Origin: Camarhynchus parvulus
Lineage: Eukaryota; Chordata; Aves; Passeriformes; Thraupidae
Length of the DNA stretch: 64,000 bases
Reading direction: 5' to 3'
Assembly: GCF_901933205.1 (NCBI RefSeq)
Contig: NC_044573.1
Location: 85,704,546-85,768,545, forward strand
Program-made: the position numbers and the translations under genes
Notes under the pieces: model-generated
What the model saw: the letters and a program-made list of their open reading frames with translations, nothing else
The model's database searches: none
Told to the model about the DNA's origin: nothing
In this document: positions 26,083 through 35,837 of the stretch, in pieces
Numbering within the stretch: position 1 is the first letter of the stretch
Layout of the letters: each line of letters begins with the position of its first letter

Positions 26083-28751
26083 AACTTTCAAGCCCTCTTC
26101 TTGAAAAAAAAATCCCTGGTTTAGGTATTTTGAAGTGTTTTGGGGTTTTGTTGGTTTTCTTATCTTTGTTTATTTGGGATTTTTTCCTGCAATAAATGGA
26201 ACATATCTGCATCTATTAACCTTGCAAACAATTTTAAAAGCTGTTTTAAAAGACATCTGGGACTTCCACTACAGATCTTGTAAAATGTATGTGGTGGAAG
26301 TAATAGGGCTTTGGAAAAATGGAGACTACCTGGAAGTGAAATATCATTTCAATTCCAAAAAGGACAGGTTCAAATTTAATAATAAAAAATTACAAAGATA
26401 TAAGACTAATATGTTGTAGAAATACACAGAATACTTTATCTGTATTTGTTGCATGGTAGAGCATAAAAATATTATTCCAGTGGCAGGGCAGCTGCTCTCC
26501 CTTTTTAATTTGCCACTTAGGCACTTTCAATCAGTGCTCTTCTTCCCCTATCACACAAATTTATGAACTGTGTGACCACTGGCCATTACAGCTTGTTACT
26601 ATGTTTTAAATTCTGACAAAAAATGAGAGGCAGAATGAGCAGAACCAGAACAACTGAACCGTACCAGCCCACTGATGCTACTAAAAATGTTTAGGCATTC
26701 CTGGTGAGTAAATCTCAGGTTAGAATAATTACAGATAAGAATAAAATTGCTTACTGAGAGCTGCTAAAAGCCTTACCAGTAATTACCTTCACTTTAGGAA
26801 CTAGTAGGCAGCATCCTTGAATATGATCTGGTAGGTGACAGGCACTCCCATGTTTACCAGTGAACCTCTCCAGAACTTTCATATCATGGAGGCACCCTTC
26901 AACATGCAAAAGAGAAGCACAGCAACAACTCTGGTGATGGAGGGTCTCCAGACTAGGCAATAAAACACTCTTTTGTAGTTAGAACTGATATTAACCAGTG
27001 AAATAGCACTTCAAACATGAATGTTTACTCTGGAAGAGATGCTTTACAGCTTTTCATGTCTGCGAATAAAGGACTGTAACGATATGTTGAGGTAAACTCA
27101 TTTCTGGTTCACTGCTGAATCTCTTGCTCCTTTGAATACAAATCATCCCTACAGATTGAGCTGTACCTACCTCCATTTAAGGATTTTGGTGCTTTCTCTT
27201 ACATGTGTGACACTGAGTGAAAAGCTCAAATAGCTGAGCAAACTATGGTGAGCCTTAGGTGAGACTCAGCCCAATAAAGGAGTGATCTCAGCTAGAACTC
27301 ATTAAGATAGTTGTTTGCTTTACCTTCTCTCTCTGCTGACTTTCTTTGAAGTGTTTTGGGATAGACACTTCTTTCTTTGCATCATCCATCTGCCTTCCTT
27401 CATTATGATTTTGGCCATGGGTGATGAGATTCCCAAAATTGCTATCTGAGGCTTAAGTGCTGCCATGTAATGAAGGTAATAAGCTTTTAGTGTGATAACA
27501 GATGATACCTTTTCCCTGTCCAGGATGGGATCACTGCAACATCTATTTCCTCTTCCAAGCTGATTTTCCATTAAAAACTCATTATCAGATAAAACAGTGA
27601 TTCTTACCCATCCTAGTCTGCTAACACAGAAGGCACCTTTATTTTCTCTGATATAACTGTCTTCTACACATGTTTCATGAGCTCTCCATCTCTTATATGA
27701 AATGTATGTCCTCCTTCCACTTAGCCATGGATTGGAAATCCTGCTTCTTAATAGAATCCCTGTTCCTTAAAATGGATATATTATCTAATACAGGTAGTCA
27801 CTATGGAAAATAGCTAAAGAAATTTTGCAGAGTAGTTTGAGAGCTACATTACAAAAAAGTTGCAGGGTCTTCCTTTGGATCTTAATTCATACACATCTCA
27901 TTGGGATTTTAGGTAACTTGCAAATCATTTGGGCGTACAACAGGAGCTTTCTTTTAAGTTCTGCCCTAGCTGGAGCAGTAAACAATAATAATCTTTTGTG
28001 AACTGTGTGTTCCATCATTTATACATGGACATTAAAAAACTTCCCAGGATGCATTTGTGAAGAGATATGGACTTAAAAAGCATTTATTTTGAATAAAAAA
28101 AATTTCTTAGATGGAAATCAGTGTTCCCAAATAAGGCACAGCTGAGATTCACAACCTTAGCAAACCTGGCAGAGCTTACTGTAATCTAGACTGTTCCAAA
28201 TACCACAAGGAGAGACATGAAGGACATTGAAGTGCTCTAGACACCAAAAAAACTACCTACATGGCACTCATAGGCAGGGGGCTCCTGGTGCTTGATGTCT
28301 GATGAAGTCAGTCTTTTCCCATAGAAGCTGAAGATGGGGGAAAGATGGAAGTTATTCATCTCCCTTAGCCCCACTGAGTTACTGCTATCCCAAGACCAGA
28401 TCATTCATCAAGAATATGAAAGTCCTGGCTTCTTCCTGGGTCTCGTCTCATATGAAAGAGGATGCTTTCATATCTCATAGAAGAGTGACACAGTTGCTGT
28501 ACTTTTGGTGATGGGTGGCAGATTCCTGAGTGGAAGATGTTCCACTTCCTACAGAGAAGTAGGAAGTACTTAAAGGAATAACCAATGAAAAGTTTGAGTT
28601 GTTACCACCATCAACTCACATGGGATGAAGCACCACTGAATTTGACTCTCTTCTGCAGCTTCTAGTCATTTATGCTTGAAAAAGGAATATCTACAACATA
28701 AGGATGAGTGCAGCTGGTCCCAGTGTATTGAGTATTCTGACAGTTGGCAAA
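26083..28751. other. Unique AT-rich intergenic DNA
   Basis: No repeat, RNA gene or gene-like frame recognised. 26460-26660 and 26750-26960 have a more even base composition and no low-complexity sequence, but no identifiable function. Confidence 0.55.
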
Positions 28752-29030
28752 ACAGAATCGTTAAGGTTGGAAAAGACCTCCAGATCATCAAGTTCAATAT
28801 TTGACCAAACACCACCATGCTTGCTAAACCATTTCATGAAGTGCCACTCCTACCAGGATTTTTTACCATTTCTGGTGATGGTGAGTTCACCACTTCCCTG
28901 GGCAGTATGTTCTAATGCTTAACATCCCTTTCAGTGAAAGAATTTTTCCTAATATCCAGCCTGAACCCCCCCACTGGAGCAACTCAACACTATTTCCTCT
29001 TGTCCTTTTGCTAGCTGTCTGAGAGAAACA
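28752..29030 (-). mobile_element. CR1 LINE fragment, 3' region
   Basis: CR1 inserted on the minus strand, with the 3' end at the left. On the plus strand it reads acagaatcgttaaggttgg, aaaagacctccagatcatca, then tttcagtgaaagaatttttc, aatatccagcctgaac and cctcttgtccttttgctag, all standard reverse-strand CR1 3'-region blocks. The usual terminal ATTCTATG repeats are reduced to one degraded unit. Noncoding portion only. Confidence 0.9.
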
Positions 29031-30599
29031 AAGAACTAAGTTCAAGAAATGAAGGGAGTGGAGTGGGTTTAAAACCAGTTCTTACCCTTTATTTTTGACT
29101 ACAGTGTGCAACTCTGGATGGAAACTAGGCAAAAAGCAAAATGCTGAGAATTTTATTGAAAGAATGGTAAAACTATTCTCCATTGTGTGAAAGGTGTGAG
29201 ACAGATATTGGTTGAGGGCTGCCTGGACTTTGGTGGCACTGCACAGTAGTAGAAATCTAGCTGATAAAAGACTAAGTGCTTAGCTGTGTGGCACCTGATT
29301 TAGGGTTCTGATTTTAAATCACTAGGAAGACCTTTTCCTATCCTTCCCTCCACTATTGCCTTATTAGCCTAGTTGTTTGCAGTTTTAGGAAAAATAAATG
29401 CCTGAGCATTTAAGGAATAGATTATCCTTTTCTTTCTGTCATTTTATGTTTATCCCATGACAGATGGATAAAATGTAACTGGAAGTATCTCTACTTGAAG
29501 ATGCTCTTTCAGAAAAATTTGCATCAGCACTTTGGGGTTTTGAATGTCAGGTACAAGGTGAAGACCTTTTTGCTCAAGTATGGTTACATCTAGAAAAAAG
29601 AAAATTCAGCACAGTGTTAAAGTTTTTCATTGCATCTTGTGCCTTGCTGTCTAGGAATTCAAGGCTTGAGCAGCATCGGTGAGAACTGATGGTACCCTTC
29701 CCCAGGGTTAAGAGCATAATTAATTGCATAGCTTAACACACACCTCTATATCACACAACCCTGTATCACACAATTCTTATTAAAATAATAGATATTTCTA
29801 ACATGAAGAAGTATGACAATTACAACTTATATCAACAGGTATAGTTTCTGGGATAATGGATCTTTTTGGCAGATTTCATAACATTTCACAAAAGCATTTG
29901 ACAGAGCTGTCTGCATTATGGTAACAAAATTAGCTCTGAGGTGCTTGGTACAACAACAGAATATTGTGGTTTATGCATGTTTAGGACATCAGATATTTTG
30001 GTTTTTTCTGTTCTATTTGTTTTCTGTTTTGTTGTTAGGGTTTTTTTTCTGGCCAGGTTTTTCTGACAATTTCAAGTAGTCTGTAATCCAGTTTGTTCTC
30101 CTCCCTGGGATTTCCAGAATATTTTTCAAAAATTTGCATGCTTTCTGAAGAATTCTCTCTACTAAAAAGAATATGGAAACTGAGAATTCATGTGGTCCTT
30201 ATTCTTATGAAAAATTCATAGTGGTTTAGACATAGTGATAATTGGCCCACAGAGATATAACAAGCTTAGCTTACTGAAGTTCTCTCTAGGGTTAGAAATG
30301 TTTGCTGCTACTTTTTTACATCTTTGTTTAATTAAATTTCACAGAAGTCATTGTGAGGGACTAGACAATTAACAATTAATGACTCAAAACACTTACCCAT
30401 TTGTGGAGGCACCAGAGTGACTTGATGAGGCTAGGTTTGCATCCCTCAGGGTGAGGAGATGAGTTTTTGGGTGTGCAGTTGCAAACCTCTGGTCTGCATA
30501 AAACAGCAGAAGACACAAGATGGGCTTTGAGGCTGATAAGAGGCCAGCCCTGTGGAGACAGGATGGTGCTTGGTATCATGCCCACTCAATATCATGCAT
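29031..30599. other. Unique AT-rich intergenic DNA
   Basis: No repeat or gene recognised. T-rich stretch at 29998-30062. Confidence 0.55.
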
Positions 30600-30639
30600 A
30601 ACTCAGAATCACAGAACAACATAACTCAGAATCACAGAA
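30600..30639 (-). repeat. Duplicated SINE tail unit
   Basis: aactcagaatcacagaa occurs at 30600-30616 and 30623-30639, period 23 bp. The extra unit lies at the outer end of the SINE tail, where CR1-type elements normally carry short terminal repeats. Confidence 0.8.
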
Positions 30640-30760
30640 TATTCTGAGCTGGAGGGGACACACAGGGGATCGTCAAGTCCAACTCCAAGTGAATGTCCCA
30701 TACAGGGATTGAAGCCTTGGTGGTTTTAGCACCATGCTCTAACCAACTTAACAAATCGCA
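30600..30760 (-). mobile_element. tRNA-Ile-headed SINE with CR1-like tail (TguSINE1-like)
   Basis: Minus-strand SINE. The 5' head (right side, about 30694-30760) is a decayed tRNA-Ile-like sequence: on the minus strand it reads aagttggttagagcatggtg, then ctaaaaccaccaagg, then a B-box-like gcttcaatccctg (30703-30715). This is the order D-arm, anticodon arm, T-arm of tRNA-Ile. The A box (about 30741-30755) has lost several bases. The 3' tail (30600-30690) is CR1-like: gagttggacttgacgatccc and gaatattctgtgattctgag on the minus strand. Fusion of a tRNA-Ile head with a CR1-mobilised tail defines the SINE family described in passerines, so this is the strongest lineage marker in the window. It is not a functional tRNA gene: no acceptor stem forms and the anticodon loop is mutated. 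Confidence 0.8.
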
Positions 30761-33540
30761 GGGTCAATTTGCTCAGCTGAAAACTCCCCTTCCCCCAAGG
30801 AAGGTCTTGAGAGTAATTCATTCTTGTTGATGGGGCATGACTGGCTCACCTGTGCGGGCTTGAGAGGTACCTGCCATGTTTTAGAAGGTGTGATAAACAA
30901 TGACCCCCAAAGTGCCCCCAGACTAATTTCTGACCTTCCAGCTACATATGATCAAAAGACAGGGTAGAATTCCCCTGCCCCCAGGGGAGGTACCTGGGCA
31001 TTCTCACCTGAACCTTAAGCATGTGTTAACCCACTGAATTTTGCATTTGGTGGGGTTTTTTTTGGTCCATTCTAATGGATCAAGAGAGGATCCTGCTTTT
31101 CACAAACAGACATCTAGGCTGCAACAAGTAAGGCTTATTGTAGGTCTGTGTGTTGTGATTATGTATCTTTTCTACTCTTACCCATTCTCTTTCCTTCTTT
31201 CTTTTCCCTTATACATTTTATTGAGTGATATTTTCATGCTTTTATATTATCTTACTATAGACGATAATAATAACTGAAGGGGCTACATACCTGTTTTACA
31301 TTGCACTCAGCTTCTTTTAAAATAAACTCAATGCATATATATTTAAAAACACTGATCAGTCAGTGCTGTTTCACTTTAATCTATCCCAAGAGATCTATTA
31401 AACAAGAACCCGGGTTACCCTTGCATTCTGGAGTGTGTCATAACAGTCACATGAACTAAAAATAGAAATAAAATGCAACTTTTTTTATAGCAAGGATAAT
31501 TAACACTGAAAAAAAATAGTCTCAAGATTATATAAGTAGAATAACTATGTAGAAAATATGCTCTATTCTAACCACAAATTAGTGCAGCTGCTAAAAAAGA
31601 TAGTAGGCACTAGTTTATGGCTAATCTCGGATTGACAGACAAGTTGGTGGATGACACATCACATCATCTATTTTGGTAAAAGAATCAGAAGCTCCCAGAA
31701 AATACACCTTTTACAAATACTACCGTTGTTGTGGGAATTTGAATACTTTCTATTAAGACCATTAAAATGCAAATAACATTAAAGAAAAATCCCCAGCAGT
31801 ACATGCATCCGTATACATGTTCTAAAAGATTTATTTCTCCTTCTGCTTTTAAGGGGTTTGGAGAAACAGGCTGACATTGCAGTATAACAGAAGTCATGTG
31901 TGCTATCTGGGCTTTAAGAAATGTCAGAACTCTACAAGTTTTCATACTGATAATGGCCTGCTCCAACTCATTATACATCTAAAGATATTAGTAACTAAGT
32001 TCATTGATTAGTTCTGCCTAAAGAAAAAAGCTTACAAAGAGCATGGGGGGAGCAAGGGGGGAAGTCATTTGCTTGTTTTCTCTAAAGCAGTTTTTGAAAC
32101 CCTGAAAAAAATTTTTAATTTATGACAATTCTTCCTATGAATTATGATATTCCTGTGATTGCCACTATAAGAAAAAGAAAGCTCTAATTTTTATGTCTTG
32201 TACACATTATTCAGAAACATGTGAAGCCAGGCCTTCTTTTTCTGTCTGTAATTTTTAAAATGCCTACTCTAGAATTAAAGCTCACTTGTTTCAGAATAGG
32301 AGCCTCCACTCATCTGACCAGCACAGCTGGTTTAACTGTAGTTACTGTGTTGCTGGAAGAGTTTCCTGGGCATACAAATGTCCTGGATATATATAACTTT
32401 CCTTGCAGCAAGTGCTTAATCTCTGACCTATCTAATGCTCCAGAAAAAAACAGAAATTTCCAGAAGAGGCTGTCACTGCAGATTCCTTTTGGCTGTCAGC
32501 AGTCCTTTCACATTTACCATGTCACAGGCTTTCCCCCAGATCACTGGGGTATGTGTTTGCTCTCATCAGCTGAAGAATTTACAAAACCAAGTTAATTCTA
32601 CATGTTCACCCAGTGTGTCCAGATGGAATAGTGTATTTATCAGCCTGTGTCTGTCGTGCATAGAGTATGGTGTCTAGATCCCTGAGCTAGCAGAGATGCA
32701 ACTCAGTAAATCCACATGGTGCAGATCAGCTCTATGGGTGACCTAACAAGCCCTGCTTTGCAGCTATCTTTATTAGCTTGAATGCACTGCTGCACAAATG
32801 TGGCTTAGCCTGCAGTCAGACCCAAGCTGACTCGAGTCCAGACAGCTCGCACAGCTTGGCACCATGCAGCCACTGCTTCTGGTTCTGGTTATCATTATCA
32901 GCCCTGGGTCAGATCCCCTTGTGCCTGTGCTGTACACAGATTTATATGCCTATTTGGAAGCTTGCTTGGACAGCATACTATTGAAAACTACCATTGAAAA
33001 CTTCATTTTCTAATTCAGATATGGACCAATATTTCAATTAGGTAAAGATTAATATTTCTTGAAAATGCTGATCTTTGAAGAAGGTACCACTATTTTGCTT
33101 TTAATGAAATAAGAATTCAATGGCAGAGATTATCATATAGTATTCATTTTTTTGTATCATCAGTGTATCTTTGTATCTTCAATTTTTGTGTTTTCATTGC
33201 AATATCTTTACCATTAATGCACTGGAAGCCATTCCTCCATAAGAGAGAAATTCTTTGACACAGAACACAAAAAAATAAAATAGCAGCTGTTTCTTTAGCA
33301 TGATTTTAAAGCTGATTTTTAATGTGAATTTATATTTAGAATTTCCAGGAATCCTGGACAACAGAAGGTTAAGACTAGAAAGATCTAGTCATTCTGCATA
33401 ATTAAAGCCACCTGTCCCTTTCCAGTCTACCTAATATCCATAACTACATGCAAATTATGTGATTTTCATCTGTTTGTATAATCTGTTACTATAATTTAAA
33501 ACATCACAACAATGTTTTTAAGAGGTCAAAGACATTCCTA
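30761..33540. other. Unique intergenic DNA; left end GC-richer
   Basis: 30780-31030 is GC-richer and contains ctcacctgtgcgggcttgag and a near-palindromic cccctgcccccaggggagg (about 30972-30990). It has the texture of a decayed LTR but was not identified. 31060-33540 is AT-rich unique DNA. A 124-codon plus-strand frame (32221-32595) has no recognised domain and no exon context, so I do not call it a gene. Confidence 0.5.
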
Positions 33541-34492
33541 TGAATCATACATATAATGCCAGGTGCCCAACAAAGCTGGTGTATCCCTCCCCTCCTAAAC
33601 TTGACAGGAGAGAGAGAAAAATTAATGTATTACCAATTTTTAGCAGAATAGGATAATGAGAAATAGACACAAATATTCAAACACCTTTCCCCCATCCCTT
33701 TCTTCTTTCTAAGCTTGAGGTTACTCCTGAATTTTCTAACTTTTTTCCCCCAGAGGGACAGGGAATGGGGGCTGTGGTCAGTTCATCCTCTTCTTCCTCC
33801 TCTGGTGATGGAATCTTTACACTCTTTTCCTGCTCCAGTGTGGAGTCCCTCCCATGGGAGACAGTCCTTCATGAAGTTCTCAGCATGCACCCTTCCCATG
33901 GGCTACAGCTCTTCATAAACTTCTCCAGCACAGGTCACTTCCACAAGGTGCAATCCTTCAGGAACAGCCTGCTCCATGGTGGGTTCCCCACAGGGTCATC
34001 AGTCCTGCTGGAAAATCCAACATGGGATCCTCTCTCCATGGGGCCACAGGTCCTGCCAGCAGCCTGCTCCAGCATGGGGTCCTTCACTGGCTGCAGGAGG
34101 GTCTCTGCTTGCCCATGGATCTCCATGAGCTGCAGAGGAACAGCATGCCCTCACAACGGTCTTCACCATGAGCTGCAGGGGAATCCCTGCTCTGATGCCT
34201 GGAGCACACCCTTCCCCTCCTTCTTCATTCAGTGCTTGCAGAATTATTCCTCTCACATAGTTTGACTCCTCTCTCTGGCTGCAGTTGCCCCTGGGTTTTC
34301 CCCCTCCTCTTCTTATCTACCTTTTCCCAGAGGCTCTGCCAGCGTCATTGATTGGCCGAGCTTTGGCCAGTGGCAGGTCCACTTTCCTGGCATTGGCTCT
34401 GTTGGACATGAGAGAAGCTTCCAGCAGCATCTCACAGAGGCCACCATTGTAGCATCCCTGCTACCAGAACTTGGCCATGCAAATCCAATACA
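33541..34492 (-). mobile_element. Avian ERV LTR, minus strand, internally deleted (copy D)
   Basis: Same group as copies A, C and E. Read on the minus strand from 34492: a start tgtattggatttgcatggcc, the U3 block gcctctgtgagatgctgctg, the central units with 'cagctcatgg', 'ggcaggacctgtgg' and 'gaaggattgc', the purine/pyrimidine boundary near 33740, the tgagaaat / attaccaat / attaat poly(A)-region block (33625-33665), and then directly ctcctgtcaagtttaggagg and ctttgttgggcacctggcat (33550-33610). Roughly 100 bases expected between those last two blocks are missing, so there is an internal deletion near 33612. The final ~15 bases at the left are diverged. No internal retroviral sequence lies alongside. 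Confidence 0.85.
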
Positions 34493-35518
34493 CCTGCAAG
34501 GCCACGTCATCATAATCAGAACTCAGAGCACAACAATTCTGCAATAAACATTGCAGTTTGATTCAATGGCTCAGGTGTGAACAATTTAAGGAACCATGGC
34601 AAGACCTTGTTGATTGCTTCTCATAACACTTTAAAGAATAATAGTTGTTCAGGCCTTTGTTAAAAGGCTGTATCCCTAGAGAGATTGCATTTTATATGAT
34701 TGGAACGGAATGAGCTGGCATTGGTCCATCCTGTAAGTGTTCTTGCTTTAACACCCACAATTAAAGTGGTTAGTGAGAATTATGTAAACCACAAATACCA
34801 TAAAGTTGAGCAAGCGTCATGCTCCAACTTAATAGGGGATAAAAGGGACAAATTAATTCAATTACCCCCTTTTTTGTTATTCTAAGGAAAAGCAAATTTA
34901 TTCACAGCTTTTGATACATTTCCCTAATTAATGCAATTTGATAAAATGAACAAATTCATGATGTCATTAGCTGAGTTGTGCTTAATGAAGTTGGGCTGTA
35001 TGAAACATTAACTGCAATATTGAATCCATTTCCTTAGGCAGGGAAATAAACGTTTATAATTTCAGAACATTTATTCTGGAAGTTCCAATTGTCAGGTCTT
35101 TATCAGCATAATCATCATGTCCTGATAAATCTACATATATTTACATTTTGATCAATGTCAGCGTTAAGCTCAGACTAACATAAGATTCTATCACTTGGCA
35201 GCTCAGAAGAAGTTAAATAGACTCTTTGACAACTCAGGCTCTTTACTGGTCAATGATCTGATGGACAACTGTCAAAATATAAATGGAAATTACAGTACTT
35301 CTGTTATCAGCTTTGTTCAGCCACACTTTCTTCCTTTCTTCCACACTTCTTCCAAAAGTGTTTTTTGTAATATTTCTGTTTTCACAGACATATAAATTTT
35401 CATTGGTGATAAAGAATATTTCTAGAAGGTATATTTAAGAGAATAAAGCTTTAATTAGGACATTCATGTGAGAAGGGAGAAAAATTTATCACTGCTTTCT
35501 CATTTGTTTATGTGTACA
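34493..35518. other. Repeat-free AT-rich block, candidate regulatory DNA
   Basis: No transposon or simple repeat is visible in about 1 kb. It carries clustered transcription-factor-like cores: TAATTA at 34925-34930 followed by atgcaattt (34931-34940), and a CRE/AP1-like tgatgtca at 34959-34966. Its even texture resembles conserved developmental enhancers in bird gene deserts. No coding frame is supported. Conservation cannot be judged from this sequence alone. Confidence 0.35.
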
Positions 35519-35524
35519 GTTTTG
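35519..35524 (+). repeat. Left target-site duplication of LTR K2
   Basis: Hexamer gttttg immediately before the TG of the LTR, repeated exactly at 35832-35837 immediately after its CA. Six bases is the duplication length typical of class II (ERVK-like) avian retroviruses. Confidence 0.85.
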
Positions 35525-35831
35525 TGTAGGAATGCAGTATAGGTAAATGAAGATGGCAAAAATGCAATCTTATCCCCCAGTGAGTTGCAGCTGGATCCTA
35601 TTACTAAAGATTAGGAGCAGGCTGGATGATAACTGGCAACACCTGTAGCAAATAAGAACAAATGGTATAAAAGAGAGGAGTCAGAGGAGTCAGATGGCTG
35701 CTGCAAGGATCAAGAATAGTTGGTGCTTAGAGGAGCTGCCTGCAGGAAACATCGAGGAGGTATGAAACTCTGAGGCTACCGAATCCTTGCACCATAATAA
35801 TAGTAGAACTGTCGTAATATATAAGACAACA
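35525..35831 (+). mobile_element. Solo LTR, ERVK-like, short form (copy K2)
   Basis: A complete 307-bp LTR bounded by TGTAGG and ..gacaaca and flanked by perfect 6-bp target-site duplications (gttttg at 35519-35524 and 35832-35837). The U3 shares aatcttatcccccagt and gagttgcagctgg with the 1.04-kb LTR at 7384-8426. A single acacctgta..aataagaacaaatgg unit precedes the TATA box at 35666-35673. The short transcribed part includes ggctgctgcaaggatcaaga and the terminal gaactgtcgtaatatataag. With duplications directly abutting both ends, the internal retroviral region was lost by LTR-LTR recombination. It is small even for an ERVK LTR. No functional role is evident. Confidence 0.9.
35666..35673 (+). 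promoter_or_regulatory. TATA box of LTR K2
   Basis: tataaaag followed by agaggagtc, aligned with the equivalent box in the related LTR at 8275-8282. Intact relic of a retroviral promoter. Confidence 0.65.
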
Positions 35832-35837
35832 GTTTTG
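35832..35837 (+). repeat. Right target-site duplication of LTR K2
   Basis: gttttg, identical to 35519-35524. Confidence 0.85.

Noticed and set aside
30694..30760. tRNA-Ile gene
   Set aside because: The acceptor stem cannot pair, the A box is damaged, the anticodon loop is mutated and the sequence continues into a CR1-like tail, so it is a SINE head.
32221..32595. 124-codon plus-strand frame as a possible gene
   Set aside because: No recognisable domain, no splice-site pairing, and another frame overlaps it. A length of this order is expected occasionally in 64 kb on six frames.
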